Source: Acidimicrobiia bacterium (lineage in GTDB: Bacteria; Actinomycetota; Acidimicrobiia; Spongiisociales; UBA5794). From it: DNA of 37,556 bases. Both the position numbers and the translations under genes were made by a program. The number at the start of each line of letters is the position of its first letter. Position 1 is the stretch's first letter. The stretch spans positions 1 through 37,556 of the forward strand of contig JASJDZ010000020.1 of the NCBI GenBank assembly GCA_030065575.1, read 5' to 3'. The notes beneath the pieces were generated by a model. That model did no database searches. It was not told where the DNA came from and worked only from the letters and a program-made list of their open reading frames with translations. Shown one piece after another: positions 15,001 to 22,306 of the stretch.

Positions 15001-17670
15001 GGAGTTGGCGACTACCTGTTCCCCGGGCTTCCCGCCGGCGGATTCGATGTTGCGGTCCAAATCGCAACTCTGCCCGCGGGAGTGACCCCAACCGGTGACG
15101 CCGACGGGGTGGGCACGCCGAATGTGTCCTCGCTGACCCTGGCGGTGGGTGTCAACGATCGTGATCAGGACTTTGCGTACCGCGGCGGCGGCGCCATCGG
15201 GGACACCATTTGGTTCGATCGCAATAGCGACGGTGTACTCGACGCTGACGAGTACGGCCTTGGTGGCGTGGATGTCGATGTCACCTGGGCAGGACCCGAC
15301 GGGACCCTCGGCAATGGTGACGACGAGCTCTTCTCTGCCACAACGGACATCTCCGGCGGCTACCTCGTGAGCAATCTTCCTCCCGGCGAGTATCTCGTGG
15401 AGGTCGACACGGCAACGCTGCCGCCGGGCATGGCCGCTACCTACGACGAGGACGGCACCGCAGATAGCCAGACTGCCTTCGCTCTTGCGCTCGACGAGCA
15501 GCACTTCACAGCCGACTTCGGCTACGTGGGCTCCGGCGAGATTGGTGACCTGGTGTGGCTCGATGTCGATGGCGACGCCACCTTCGATCCCGGCGAGCCG
15601 GGCATTCCGGAGCAGGCGGTTGAACTGACCTGGGCCGGACCAGATGCCACATTGGGCAGCGGTGACGATCAGGTCTACACGGCAACCACCGACGCTGCCG
15701 GTAGCTACCTGTTCGATGGCCTCCCTCCCGGCGACTACGAGGTCGAGGTGACCGGTCCGATCGTTGCCGCAGCCGGCAATACCGCCGACGAGGACGCGGA
15801 CAACGATTCGCACACGACCGTCGCTCTCGGCGATGGTGCCAGCCACCTCTCCGCCGATTTCGGTTACGCAGGGACCGCTGCGCTCGGCGATCTGGTCTGG
15901 CACGATTTCAACGGCGACGGCGTTGCGGATGCCGGTGAGCCCGGTCTCGAAAACGTGACGATCGTTGTCACCTGGTACGGGGCCGACGGTGTCGCCGGGG
16001 GGGCCGATGACGTCACCCTTCCCGATTACACCACCGATGCGAACGGGTCGTACCTGGCCGCCGGCCTTCCGGACGGGGAGTACGGCGTCTCTGTGACCGC
16101 AGGGATCCCCGCCGGTCTGGGCAACAGTTCCGACGAGGACGGCGATCTGGATGAGCAGACCGATGTGTCCGGCCTGACTGCAGGTGCCAGTCACCTCACC
16201 GCCGACTTCGGCTACACCGGAAGCGGCCGCATCGGTGACACTGTTTGGTGGGATGTCGACGCAGATGGTTCCCAGGGTGTAGCCGAGCCAGGTTTCTATG
16301 GCGTTGGAGTGACGCTGACCTGGGCTGGTCTCAACGGAGTGTTTGGAGATGGCGATGACGCTGCCTTCTCCGCCACGACAGATTCCGACGGCTTCTACCT
16401 GTTTGATCTCCTGCCGCCGGGCGAATTCACCGTGGCGATCGACGAACCCGGCCTGCCGGTTGGTGTTGTGCAGTCCGGCGACCCCGATCCGACTCTCGAC
16501 GGCCAGTCGGCAGTGACCCTGACCGCCGGTGAGAGCAACCTCGACCAGGACTTCGGGTATCGCGGCGAAGGCTCCGTCGGTGATTTCGTCTGGTACGACT
16601 TGAACAACGATGCTGTGGCCGACCCGGATGAGCCTGGTCTGGCCGGAGTGACGGTGACGGTCACCTTCTTCGGTCCTGACGGTGTCGAGGGCGGTGCCGA
16701 CGACGTTTCATTCGTGACGGGCACCGATAGCGATGGGCTGTACTCGGTGATCGGCCTCCCGTCTGGCTTCTATCGGGCCGAGCTCGATTCCGCCACCGTG
16801 CCAACCGGCCTGGTGGTGACCGCAGACCTCGACGGTGGCGATCCGTTGGTCACACTGTTCTCGCTGGGAGCGGCAGAGGACAAAGCAGATGTTGACTATC
16901 CGGTGATCGGTGACGCGTCCTTGAGCGGAACCGTTTGGAACGACGCCAACGGTGACCAGGTCATTGACACGGGGGAGGTCGGTGTACCCGACGTTACGGT
17001 CGTCGTCACCTGGGACGGCCCGGCCGGCCCCGTTGTCATCCCGGTGGTCAGCGATGCCGACGGTGCCTGGCTTCTCCCGCTACTGCCGCCCGGGGACTAC
17101 ACCGTCGAGCTTGACCTCAGCACAGTTCCGGATGGGATGTCTCCGACGACACCAACCGACGCAGCCGTGACTCTGCCCGTCGGCGGCACCGGGGTGATCG
17201 ATTTTGGTCTCGCCGAGCACGTGACACTGGGCAGCACGGTGTGGATCGACACCGACGGCGACGGTGTGGTCGATCCCGATGAAGAGGGGGTCCCCAACGT
17301 CCTGGTCAACCTGTACGACATGGACGGGGTGCTGGTCGACATCGCAGAGACAGATGCGGACGGCAACTACCTGTTCACCGAGCTTCTTCCGGGCTCATAC
17401 CTCGTCCAGTTGGTTCCAGCCTCATTGCCGGACGAGCTACAAGCGACGTACGACCGGGACGGCAGCCCCGATCTCAACACGATTGTGGCCCTTGCGGATG
17501 GGACCTCCATCCTCGACGCAAACTTCGGTTTCCAGGTCAGCGATGACCTGCCGAACACCGGTCTCGAACTCGGGCAGTTCCTCCTGATCGGGTTGCTGCT
17601 GACGCTGCTCGGGATGCTGCTCGTTGTCTCAGTTGCTATTCACCGCAGCGCGAATCGAGAAGCCGCCTGA
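9037..17670 (+). CDS. giant sortase-type surface protein, DUF11 and SdrD-B repeats, LPNTG anchor
   Basis: The 2877-residue protein has a signal peptide (hydrophobic core about residues 10-27, likely cleavage after AQA). Nine DUF11-like beta-sandwich units follow, most opening with a hydrophobic strand ending in Lys (FLLTK, LSIHK, VTISK, ATIAK, VGISK, ASISK, LTINK). Twelve SdrD-B/Cna-B-like units of 100-120 residues fill about 1479-2835, each opening with IGDxVWxDxxxDG, an acidic loop likely to bind calcium, and mostly closing with DFGYxG. LPNTG at 2838-2842, a membrane helix and a short tail form a sortase signal, so the protein should be linked to peptidoglycan as a stalk-like adhesin or surface fibre. 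No sortase gene is in the window. AGGTGG lies 8 bases before the ATG. The 3' end overlaps the convergent nitroreductase gene by 35 bp. Confidence 0.93.
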   Translation: MTLASILRMRMVRVVLAFLVLLGSLVLIPGSNFAQAAGDPDVSFFKTAPSEALAGDTAIEITLTATNLSLTTDGFNLTFVDVLQPGVSFGSSDPSPTQILTDTPHSGETTLIWRNVADLQAGVTQSLNYTISAGTLPVGTVISNSQPGHDHPAGAYVNRDPRVVPSYNTTTDSVDNGDGWDTGGASTLLVPFLLTKNEGNDEAELLRGLHDHQTVYTLQIDNNHLGASTDFAIEDWLPAGMEFLGCGGVDNSSGFEPGSSGPINPGNEPALSNCVAPDVVETVEVDPPGPLPLDVYTHVVWNVGTLAASLPISGSVTYDYIAAIPLYENLLWSDPLVTTPEPPTTGEQGSNIDNNLGASTEETATEISMTNGAWLTGTYSGLSYDDYDAMTVSSEDLSIHKSAGQDVIQHGIDTTWTLEVETSEYVGTATDLVVTDTVPDGLCPVPGCGASGTPSPVYNLATENSDGTWTLVWNLADLSASETTILTFPTVALSYYREGFADDTPVLSKDSWTNNVHVAGTVDGRAVEDVSSDRQSAGPVTISKQVASRVDPMNSCGDGSGLTWNDTQANGYRIGDRVCWRLGIDFPLNLDTFDSDIQDYLPPGHEYTPTDSWDFGDNNTVPTGDITGPGAGTGETVLTWGVGDGSGYVAQNLYFEVVFSSTVVDATATASGEIVENLMKYSWVNTDGTPFNLRDLADVEVLEAELDLIKGVAAVGATSTGGNNVDGVEVTEAEVITYQLTITNDGDIDADDVEVWDLLPSEFSPCATTVSSISDSGSCATASRIEWTGLSVPAGGSTVVTYEVAFPNGIAPDETIINEAGVRSYTSATNNGSGAFTYYPASNIDPAVTTPNAAVADDTSSVVTPAATIAKARTTSVDESGNALSDQATIGELITYTITVVIPEGTTVNNAALVDALPPTLDLILPATVTFDGVGGSGAVGVVADLDNPGDTITVSLSDTNYTNPPTTGDDTLTVEFDARVLDIPQNAHGDTIGNTAEFSWSNGGSDPDLSALVSTGVVEPNVGISKTSVDSIGNDGVVVGGETVNYTITVTNASGTSTAHDLAVVDTVPEGLTPAAPIPAGWVADGTPGNGIAGTITWNIASFAPGASTQFTYEVTVDDPVVVSTDLTNIVNVASSTMAGTPTGERNYSAGASDTQGSPLASISKAVAPSEATIGEVVTYTVDVTIPPGTIMYDATVIDDLPAGLAYDRLVSSACDMNGSACDPMITATDIGVPGTQTAGFWLGDLVPASATGEERVVTIVYEAHLLPSLSRGNTPDNSATIWGNQTDKILVDPAVPPSTVGFDVSSGPATASFLVREPALTINKDVSGQVADTDWRRALPGETLTYTVLVTNNGAGNLWPAYDMTIIDSLTDLSHISVNSITGGGVWDAGADTITWTVPGPLDPNDSLTFTYDVVLDTPIGVGAENPAGAELINTADVPSYFGVAAADRIAAPPGVAFVDYDDVTFDEVEIELDLASIGDYVWFDIDGDGNQDAGELPLAGVDIAVTYYGPDAILGTGDDETHSTTTDASGAYLVDELPGGPYTVVVDSSDIPPGMTPSYNLDGTLDHTWTGAVAENADKHDVDFGYTGNGTIGDTVWFDVDRDGVIDGDEYGLEGIDVDVTWYGFDGVAGGGDDVVYTVTTDASGNYTADDLPAGNYIVAIVTGSLPAGMTPSYDADGGSDDSSTLTLAASEVNNVQDFGYAGTGTIGDYVWLDSNGDGIQGPAEPDLVGIPIRLTWPGEDGVLGGGDDEVFQVTTDASGEYLFSNLPPGEYRVEVLGGLPAVATNTFDEDGGGDSSTVVNLGNGDDHRTTDFGYQGTSSIGDTVWWNIDGDDVVDPGEPGIEGVEITLLYAGVDGTVGNADDLTFVTTTDANGNYVFSDLPAGDYRVSVTDGVPAGFIANYDENGGNDETTLVTLGLLDVHVTADFGYEGTGSIGDFVFLDTDGDGLEDAGEPGLPAVDVELTWYGVDGTGGTSDDVVLLTSTDGVGDYLFPGLPAGGFDVAVQIATLPAGVTPTGDADGVGTPNVSSLTLAVGVNDRDQDFAYRGGGAIGDTIWFDRNSDGVLDADEYGLGGVDVDVTWAGPDGTLGNGDDELFSATTDISGGYLVSNLPPGEYLVEVDTATLPPGMAATYDEDGTADSQTAFALALDEQHFTADFGYVGSGEIGDLVWLDVDGDATFDPGEPGIPEQAVELTWAGPDATLGSGDDQVYTATTDAAGSYLFDGLPPGDYEVEVTGPIVAAAGNTADEDADNDSHTTVALGDGASHLSADFGYAGTAALGDLVWHDFNGDGVADAGEPGLENVTIVVTWYGADGVAGGADDVTLPDYTTDANGSYLAAGLPDGEYGVSVTAGIPAGLGNSSDEDGDLDEQTDVSGLTAGASHLTADFGYTGSGRIGDTVWWDVDADGSQGVAEPGFYGVGVTLTWAGLNGVFGDGDDAAFSATTDSDGFYLFDLLPPGEFTVAIDEPGLPVGVVQSGDPDPTLDGQSAVTLTAGESNLDQDFGYRGEGSVGDFVWYDLNNDAVADPDEPGLAGVTVTVTFFGPDGVEGGADDVSFVTGTDSDGLYSVIGLPSGFYRAELDSATVPTGLVVTADLDGGDPLVTLFSLGAAEDKADVDYPVIGDASLSGTVWNDANGDQVIDTGEVGVPDVTVVVTWDGPAGPVVIPVVSDADGAWLLPLLPPGDYTVELDLSTVPDGMSPTTPTDAAVTLPVGGTGVIDFGLAEHVTLGSTVWIDTDGDGVVDPDEEGVPNVLVNLYDMDGVLVDIAETDADGNYLFTELLPGSYLVQLVPASLPDELQATYDRDGSPDLNTIVALADGTSILDANFGFQVSDDLPNTGLELGQFLLIGLLLTLLGMLLVVSVAIHRSANREAA
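13471..17540 (+). repeat. twelve tandem SdrD-B-like coding repeats
   Basis: Unit starts read from the translation are 13471, 13816, 14161, 14503, 14845, 15193, 15538, 15880, 16228, 16573, 16918 and 17221, so most units are 342-348 bp. Units 1-9 share a strong layout: IGD.VW, a DxDxDG-like loop, a second Gly/Asp-rich loop (GPDGTLGNGDDE type), TTDASGxYL, LPPGEY, then DFGY. Units 10-12 are more divergent. Unit boundaries are protein-level; DNA identity between units is only partial, which argues for an old expansion. Confidence 0.85.
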
Positions 17671-18250
17671 CCAGCCAGCCACACGCCAGGCCCACAGCCG
17701 CTGCCGGCCATACCCACTCGAGATCACCGGGCCCACCGGGCCCCGTGATCGGATCACCCAGCTGGATCTCCACGATCTCGTAGCGGTGCCCGTAGCGTGC
17801 GCCGAGCGCGGCAATCACGTCGTCGGGAGCGGCCACCGGGTCAAGCCCGGGCTCGGCAACTCGCGTGGCAAATCCCGCCCGCACCAGGACTCTGCGCAGC
17901 ATCCGGATCCGGGTGGCCTCATCGGTGACGAGCTCGGCGTGACCGGCAACTCGTCGCCCGTCGGGCAGCCATAGCTCGCAGCTCGGGTCAGCTTCCAGAT
18001 TGAGCAGCCAATGGGTGCTCCTGCCGAAGCCGGCGGTGCAGTAGACGGCGGTGCCTTCCTCGGCGAAGTCGAGCGGAGCCAGCCGGCGCTGACCCGACTT
18101 TCGGCCGGTTGTTGCGAGGACGAGGATGTAGCCGGATCGAGGCCCGGCCATGTATCTGCCCAGGCCGAGTCTCCACATCAAGAGCATGTGGCGGTTGAGG
18201 AGGCGGAAAGCGCGGCGAAGGGCGGCTACCTGAGATTCGGTGAGGTCCAT
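17636..18250 (-). CDS. nitroreductase / deazaflavin (F420)-dependent oxidoreductase family protein
   Basis: The 204-residue protein shows the Ddn-family core: LATTGRKSGQRRLAPL (about 45-60), then a strand with GFGRSTHWLLNLEADPSCELWL. This family of split-barrel proteins binds the deazaflavin F420 and reduces quinones or nitro compounds at the membrane. Unlike plain Ddn proteins it ends with a hydrophobic helix (VWPAAAVGLACGWLV) and a short basic tail, suggesting a C-terminal membrane anchor. The gene converges on the giant surface-protein gene and overlaps its last 35 bases. Its upstream region, 18251-18727, holds the dyad repeats described separately, which may control it. Confidence 0.85.
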   Translation of the reverse strand: MDLTESQVAALRRAFRLLNRHMLLMWRLGLGRYMAGPRSGYILVLATTGRKSGQRRLAPLDFAEEGTAVYCTAGFGRSTHWLLNLEADPSCELWLPDGRRVAGHAELVTDEATRIRMLRRVLVRAGFATRVAEPGLDPVAAPDDVIAALGARYGHRYEIVEIQLGDPITGPGGPGDLEWVWPAAAVGLACGWLVRRLLDSRCGE

Positions 18251-18334
18251 GATCCTCCCGGGGGCTCACCTCTGATCGTATGCCCCGGGCCAGACAGTTA
18301 CTAGCCGCAGCCCGATTTCGGTAGGGCTGAGTTT

Positions 18335-18437
18335 GATTGCATCAAACTCAACGCGGATTGCATCAGACTCGAAGCCGATGGAGGTAAGACCGGCCGCAGT
18401 CCGATTGCATCGAACTGCAATCTGATTGCATCAGACC
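18335..18437. promoter_or_regulatory. four dyad sites GATTGCATC in two pairs, 21-bp spacing
   Basis: GATTGCATC(A/G)(A/G)AC begins at 18335, 18356, 18403 and 18424. Members of each pair are 21 bp apart, two helical turns, and the pairs are offset by exactly 68 bp. Each site is a dyad around TGC, and the flanks co-vary: GTTTGAT-TGC-ATCAAAC (site 1), CGAT-TGC-ATCG (site 3), TCTGAT-TGC-ATCAGA (site 4); site 2 is imperfect. An inverted GATTGCA at 18422-18416 also pairs with site 3. The pattern suggests cooperative binding of a dimeric regulator upstream of the minus-strand nitroreductase gene (start 18250). The regulator is unknown. Confidence 0.6.
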
Positions 18438-18444
18438 AACACAA

Positions 18445-18653
18445 GAGGCCGCCGGGTAGGCGGCCTCCGGTGTGAGTACGGAAGGAGAAGGAGTCTTCCC
18501 TCCTTACAGATGTCGGCATTCCTTTTCGCGACTTGAGGACTTGTTTCCGACCGCGTCTGGCGTAGATATCGGCGCTATTCCGCCGCTCGATACGCCAGAC
18601 TTGCCACACAAAGAATCGAGACCGCCAGGTGGCGGTCTCGATCCGGGCTTTTT
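18445..18653 (+). ncRNA. hairpin-rich segment, possible structured RNA
   Basis: In this gene-free stretch I see four hairpins in a row: 9-bp arms 18445-18453/18459-18467; a purine/pyrimidine stem AAGGA/TCCTT near 18490-18510; a long stem with arms GTCTGGCGTA (18555-18564) and TACGCCAGAC (18591-18600) plus inner CGGCG/CGCCG; and the terminator-like hairpin at 18615. GTGTG near 18470 could pair with CACAC near 18605 to close the middle. No known RNA family is recognised. Short readings in both strands (for example 18472-18666 plus, 18609-18301 minus) have no protein-like features. It could equally be two terminators flanking a spacer. Confidence 0.35.
18615..18653 (+). terminator. intrinsic terminator-like hairpin before pyrE
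   Basis: A perfect 12-bp stem (arms ATCGAGACCGCC at 18615-18626 and 18631-18642, loop AGGT) is followed after six bases by TTTTT (18649-18653). It ends 74 bp before pyrE, so it should stop transcription coming from the upstream intergenic segment. A possible pyrE -10 box, TACCAT, lies at 18685-18690. Confidence 0.65.
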
Positions 18654-18727
18654 AGACGGGAGGTAGGAAGGCATCCAGTCTGAGTACCATATCGGTCCAG
18701 TTCTCAGAATCCTTTAGGGCTTTTTCG

Positions 18728-19276
18728 ATGAATCTCTCCCGCAACCAAATCGACCTCGTCGAGCATCTGCGCGCTAACGGCCTGTACACCGAGGGCCCGT
18801 ACCGACTCAGCTCCGGAATCGAGTCGAGCTGGTACCTCGATGGGCGCCAAACGACATTTGACGGAGAAGGGGCGCGCATCGTTGCAGCCTGTGTCCTCGA
18901 GGTTCTCAACGACGACGCCGATGCTGTGGGCGGCATGACCATGGGTGCTGATCCGATTGCCGTTGCCACTGCAGCGCTGTCGGACCGCCCGTTGCGCGCT
19001 TTCAGCGTGCGCAAGGAGGCGAAGGGACACGGAACCGGGGGTCGGCTCGTTGGCCCGATCGTTGCCGGGGATAGGGCCGTTGTCGTCGAGGACACGGTCA
19101 CAACCGGCGGCTCGATGACCGAGGCAGTTGCCGCGCTGCAGGCGGAGGGCGTGACGGTGATTCAGGCGATAGTGCTGGTGGATCGCAGCGACGGAGCTGC
19201 CGCAAGGCTGCTGCACTCTGTTGATGTGCCCCTCACCGCACTGCTCACACCGGAAGACCTCGGGGTGGCGCAGTGA
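18728..19276 (+). CDS. pyrE: orotate phosphoribosyltransferase
   Basis: The 182-residue enzyme joins orotate to PRPP to give orotidine 5'-phosphate in de novo pyrimidine synthesis, in the cytosol. The PRPP-binding motif is AVVVEDTVTTGGS (about 118-130). The flexible catalytic loop is RKEAKGHGTGG, and the N-terminal YRLSSGIESSWYLDGR is typical of the family. Length is normal. No Shine-Dalgarno is evident before the ATG, so the transcript may be short-leadered. The stop TGA overlaps the GTG start of the next gene as GTGA, so it heads a coupled three-gene operon with a PH-like membrane protein and endonuclease IV. No other pyrimidine gene is near. Confidence 0.95.
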   Translation: MNLSRNQIDLVEHLRANGLYTEGPYRLSSGIESSWYLDGRQTTFDGEGARIVAACVLEVLNDDADAVGGMTMGADPIAVATAALSDRPLRAFSVRKEAKGHGTGGRLVGPIVAGDRAVVVEDTVTTGGSMTEAVAALQAEGVTVIQAIVLVDRSDGAAARLLHSVDVPLTALLTPEDLGVAQ

Positions 19277-19842
19277 CCACTCGATTCTCCGCCACCCGTT
19301 CACCCGCCCGACAACTGCTGATGGTTGCCGCTGGGATCGTGCTCTTGCTAGCTGCGCTGGATATTGTCTCGCTACATAGGCTCTCCGAGGCACCTTCCAC
19401 CGACGACAACGGCGTCCTCACGTCGAAGGGCCAGACCGAGCGTCGCACCGACGTGATCTGGGGAACGCTATTCGGTTCGATTGGCAGCATGCTTGTTGTG
19501 GTCGGCCTCGGTGGCCTGGTGACGGGCCGACCCGTCGTCGAGTTGGGCGACGATGCGCTGCGGCTGCGTGTGGCCGGGCCGCTGACGATGCTCGACATCC
19601 CCTGGGACGACATCGTCTCGGTGAAGTCCGGTCGTGATTACGAGGACGACGGCCGCATTCCGGTTCCCGTTTTGCTGGTCGAAGTAGTCGACCCCGATCG
19701 CTACCCAAAGCAGCTGTGGGGTTCGGTGTGGGACGGGCCGGTGCTACAGGTCGACGCTGACAGTTGGGAGACCAGCGTCGAGGACATCGCGATCCGGGCG
19801 GAGTTGATGCTGGGTCACTCAGCGGAGGGGGAGTACCAGTGA
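19273..19842 (+). CDS. membrane protein with PH-like cytosolic domain, unknown function
   Basis: The 189-residue product has two membrane helices (about residues 14-33 and 62-84) separated by a polar loop. A C-terminal domain of about 100 residues follows whose strand pattern ([36 protein letters not shown]) resembles bacterial PH-like domains. I do not recognise a specific family. It begins with GTG overlapping the pyrE stop, and its own TGA overlaps the GTG of endonuclease IV. Its place between two well-known genes and the double coupling support that it is a real gene. No function can be inferred from the neighbours. Confidence 0.8.
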   Translation: MTTRFSATRSPARQLLMVAAGIVLLLAALDIVSLHRLSEAPSTDDNGVLTSKGQTERRTDVIWGTLFGSIGSMLVVVGLGGLVTGRPVVELGDDALRLRVAGPLTMLDIPWDDIVSVKSGRDYEDDGRIPVPVLLVEVVDPDRYPKQLWGSVWDGPVLQVDADSWETSVEDIAIRAELMLGHSAEGEYQ

Positions 19843-20600
19843 CTCTGATCGGTGCACATGTTGGCGCAAGTGACCCCCTGGCCGAAGCAGCCGAATGTGA
19901 CGCCGACGTCATCCAGATCTTCATCTCCAACCCGCAGTCGTACAAGAAGCCGGAACCGCGCGAAGACGCTGCCGAGTTGGTTGCCTCCGGGATGCCGATC
20001 TACGTCCACTCCCCGTACATCATGAACCTGGCGAACCCGAACAATCGCATTCGGATCCCGAGCCGGAAGACACTGGCCCAGACCGTTGCGGCTGCGGAGC
20101 TGATTGGGGCCAAGGGGGTCATCGTCCACGGCGGCCACGTGGGTGATGACGAGGACATCTCGGTCGGTTTCGAGCGGTGGCGGAAGGCGCTCGACACATT
20201 CGAGTCGGAGGTCCCGGTACTCATCGAGAACACCGCAGGCGGAGGTAATGCGGTGGTGCGTGATCTCGACAACTACGGTCCGCTCTGGGAGGAGATCGGC
20301 GACTACAACGTCGGCGTGTGCCTCGACACGTGCCATGCCTGGGCAGCCGGCGACGACCTGGCGACCGCTGTGGAGAGAATCGCCGCCGCTACCGGCAAGG
20401 TCGATCTAGTCCACTGCAACGACTCGCGAGATCCCCACAACAGCCGCCGCGATCGCCACGCCAACCTCGGCAAGGGCGAGATCCCCGAGGAGCTGATCAT
20501 GGCGGCCGTCACCGGGGCGAACGGCCCGGTGATCGTGGAGACGCCGAGCGATGATGACGGCCAGACGCACGACATAGAGTGGCTGCGGGAGCGCCTCTAA
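19839..20600 (+). CDS. nfo: endonuclease IV (AP endonuclease)
   Basis: This 253-residue TIM-barrel enzyme cuts DNA 5' of abasic sites in base excision repair. All metal-ligand blocks expected from E. coli Nfo are present: the His in IYVHSPY and in IVHGGH, Glu in VLIENTAGG, Asp and His in CLDTCHAW, His in LVHCND, the Asp-x-His of [12 protein letters not shown], and Glu in VIVETPSD. The GTG at 19839 is chosen because it overlaps the previous stop as GTGA, and the protein then begins [10 protein letters not shown] as is usual for the family. Upstream in-frame starts would add an unrelated extension. A hairpin lies just after the stop. Confidence 0.95.
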   Translation: MTLIGAHVGASDPLAEAAECDADVIQIFISNPQSYKKPEPREDAAELVASGMPIYVHSPYIMNLANPNNRIRIPSRKTLAQTVAAAELIGAKGVIVHGGHVGDDEDISVGFERWRKALDTFESEVPVLIENTAGGGNAVVRDLDNYGPLWEEIGDYNVGVCLDTCHAWAAGDDLATAVERIAAATGKVDLVHCNDSRDPHNSRRDRHANLGKGEIPEELIMAAVTGANGPVIVETPSDDDGQTHDIEWLRERL

Positions 20601-20616
20601 CCCCCACCCCCGAAAA

Positions 20617-20655
20617 TGCGTAGATACGTAGCCCCATGGCCGACGAATCTACGCA
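20617..20655. terminator. inverted repeat between convergent nfo and ino1
   Basis: TGCGTAGA (20617-20624) pairs perfectly with TCTACGCA (20648-20655) across a 23-base loop that contains TACGTA. It fills most of the 59-bp gap between the two stop codons and probably ends both transcripts. There is no T-run. Confidence 0.5.
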
Positions 20656-20659
20656 AGAA

Positions 20660-21766
20660 CTAGGAGAGGTACTCCTCGAGGTCGGCGATGAGGAGGTCGT
20701 CCCCGGCGATGAACGCTTCGAGGTTCTCGATGGCGTCCGCGTCGCGGTACTGGATCGGAGGGCTCTTCATGAAGTACGAGGATGCGGCCAGCAGTGGGCC
20801 GCCCACTCCACGATCGAGGGCGATCTTCGCCGCGCGTACTGCATCGATGATGACCCCAGCCGAGTTGGGAGAGTCCCACACCTCGAGCTTCACTTCGGCG
20901 TTGAGAGGAACGTCGCCGAACGACTTGCCCTCAACCCGGATGTACGCCCATTTGCGATCGGTGAGCCACGGCACGTGATCGGACGGGCCGATGTGCACGT
21001 CGTCATCGGCAATGGCCCTGTCGATCTGTGAGGTGACCGCCTGTGTCTTCGACACCTTCTTGGACTCGAGCCGTTCCCGCTCCAGCATGTTCATGAAGTC
21101 CATGTTGCCGCCGACGTTGAGCTGGAAGGTCCGCTCGATCACGACGCCACGGTCCTCGAACAGGCGGGCGAGGTTGCGGTGCAGGATGGTTGCTCCAACC
21201 TGCGATTTGATGTCGTCGCCGACGATCGGCACTCCGGCGGCGCGGAACTTCTGTGCCCATTCGGGATCCGACGCAATGAACACCGGGATGGCGTTGACAA
21301 AAGCGACACCGGCATCGAGCGCAGCCTGGGCGTAGAACTTCTGCGCCTCCTCGGAACCAACAGGGAGGTAGGAGACGAGCACGTCGGCGCCGGAGTCCTG
21401 CAGTGCTTGCACAACATCGACCGGCTGCTCGGGCGATTCTTCGATCGTCCGGTCGTAGTACTTGCCCAGGCCATCGAGGGTCGGCCCCCGCAATACCTCG
21501 ACATCGGCCACATCGACTTCGGCAAACTTGATCGTGTTGTTCTCACCGGCCCACATGGCCTTCGACAGATCCTGACCGACCTTGGTGATGTCGACGTCGA
21601 ACGCGGCAACGAACTCGACGTCGCCGATGTGGTAGCCACCGAAGTCGACATGCATCAGTCCGGGGACCTCGACAGCGGTGTCGGCATCGCGGTAGTACTC
21701 GACACCCTGGATCAAGGAGTTGGCGCAGTTGCCAACTCCGGCAATCGCAACTCTGACCTTGCTCAT
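20660..21766 (-). CDS. ino1: inositol-3-phosphate synthase
   Basis: The 368-residue enzyme converts glucose 6-phosphate to 1L-myo-inositol 1-phosphate with NAD, feeding phosphatidylinositol and, in many actinobacteria, mycothiol. The Rossmann motif [20 protein letters not shown] opens the protein. Other family blocks are [50 protein letters not shown] and [13 protein letters not shown] chose the ATG at 21766 because GGAGGAAAGAA directly precedes it and it overlaps the PadR stop as ATGA; a longer reading from 21841 lies inside padR. The PadR-ino1 pairing suggests PadR controls it. It is the last gene of the two-gene operon. Confidence 0.95.
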   Translation of the reverse strand: MSKVRVAIAGVGNCANSLIQGVEYYRDADTAVEVPGLMHVDFGGYHIGDVEFVAAFDVDITKVGQDLSKAMWAGENNTIKFAEVDVADVEVLRGPTLDGLGKYYDRTIEESPEQPVDVVQALQDSGADVLVSYLPVGSEEAQKFYAQAALDAGVAFVNAIPVFIASDPEWAQKFRAAGVPIVGDDIKSQVGATILHRNLARLFEDRGVVIERTFQLNVGGNMDFMNMLERERLESKKVSKTQAVTSQIDRAIADDDVHIGPSDHVPWLTDRKWAYIRVEGKSFGDVPLNAEVKLEVWDSPNSAGVIIDAVRAAKIALDRGVGGPLLAASSYFMKSPPIQYRDADAIENLEAFIAGDDLLIADLEEYLS

Positions 21767-22299
21767 TTCTTTCCTCCGAGGGGACGTGGAACCTCTGCTT
21801 CCTGCTCGGTCCGGGCATACGCAATCAGCTGGTCGAGCCAATCGATATCCGCCTCGGTGGTTCCGATGTTGTGGCGCAGCAGCGCTGCGGTGTAGTGATC
21901 GTCCTGGCCCTCCGCCGTCGATCGCTGCAGAGCCGCCTGTGCGGTGTGCAGCCGTCCGATCAGCTGATTGCGGCGCCGTTTCAGGGTTCGAAGCCGGGCC
22001 GCCGGCTCGAGATACTGGAAGAAGGCCAACCGCATGTTGAAGCGGCGGTCTTCCTCATCGCCGGCCGAGCCCAGGATGCGGGCAAACTCCTCCTCACCGG
22101 TAGGGGTGAGTCGATAGGCCTTGCGTCGCCCCGACTGCCGCATGGGCTCGATCAACCCGCGCTTCTCCAATCGGCGCAGCGCCGGGTAGAGAGTGCCAAA
22201 CGACACCCTGGAGAAGCCCAACTCGAGCAGGCGAGCTTTCAGCTCGTAGCCGTGGCGGGGCTGTTTCCGTAGCAAGCCGAGGATGGCAAGATCAATCAC
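21763..22299 (-). CDS. PadR family transcriptional regulator
   Basis: The 178-residue protein has the PadR winged helix at its N terminus: [16 protein letters not shown], then [18 protein letters not shown] and a wing, [17 protein letters not shown]-terminal helical dimerisation domain (about 95-170) follows, of the longer PadR type. Start is GTG at 22299. Its stop overlaps the ino1 start. A TATAGT box within a 17-bp palindrome ends seven bases before the GTG, which implies a leaderless, self-repressed transcript controlling both padR and ino1. The inducing ligand is unknown. Confidence 0.92.
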   Translation of the reverse strand: MIDLAILGLLRKQPRHGYELKARLLELGFSRVSFGTLYPALRRLEKRGLIEPMRQSGRRKAYRLTPTGEEEFARILGSAGDEEDRRFNMRLAFFQYLEPAARLRTLKRRRNQLIGRLHTAQAALQRSTAEGQDDHYTAALLRHNIGTTEADIDWLDQLIAYARTEQEAEVPRPLGGKK

Positions 22300-22306
22300 G
22301 GGCGCA

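Noticed and set aside
9548-17540. Repeated GAT/GGC-rich DNA in the giant gene as a mobile or satellite repeat
   Set aside because: The periodicity is fully explained by tandem protein domains in one continuous reading frame.
18335-18437. CRISPR array or plasmid-type iterons
   Set aside because: Only four short dyads with two spacing classes are present, with no cas or rep gene nearby. The spacers are too short for CRISPR.
18301-18609. 102-codon minus-strand frame over the dyad repeats
   Set aside because: Its C-terminal half (SLMQS/FDAIG repeats) is just translated GATTGCATC sites, and it has no ribosome binding site or known domain.
18443-18653. tRNA, 5S or known riboswitch upstream of pyrE
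   Set aside because: No cloverleaf, CCA end or recognisable riboswitch core was found by eye. It is kept only as an unclassified structured segment.
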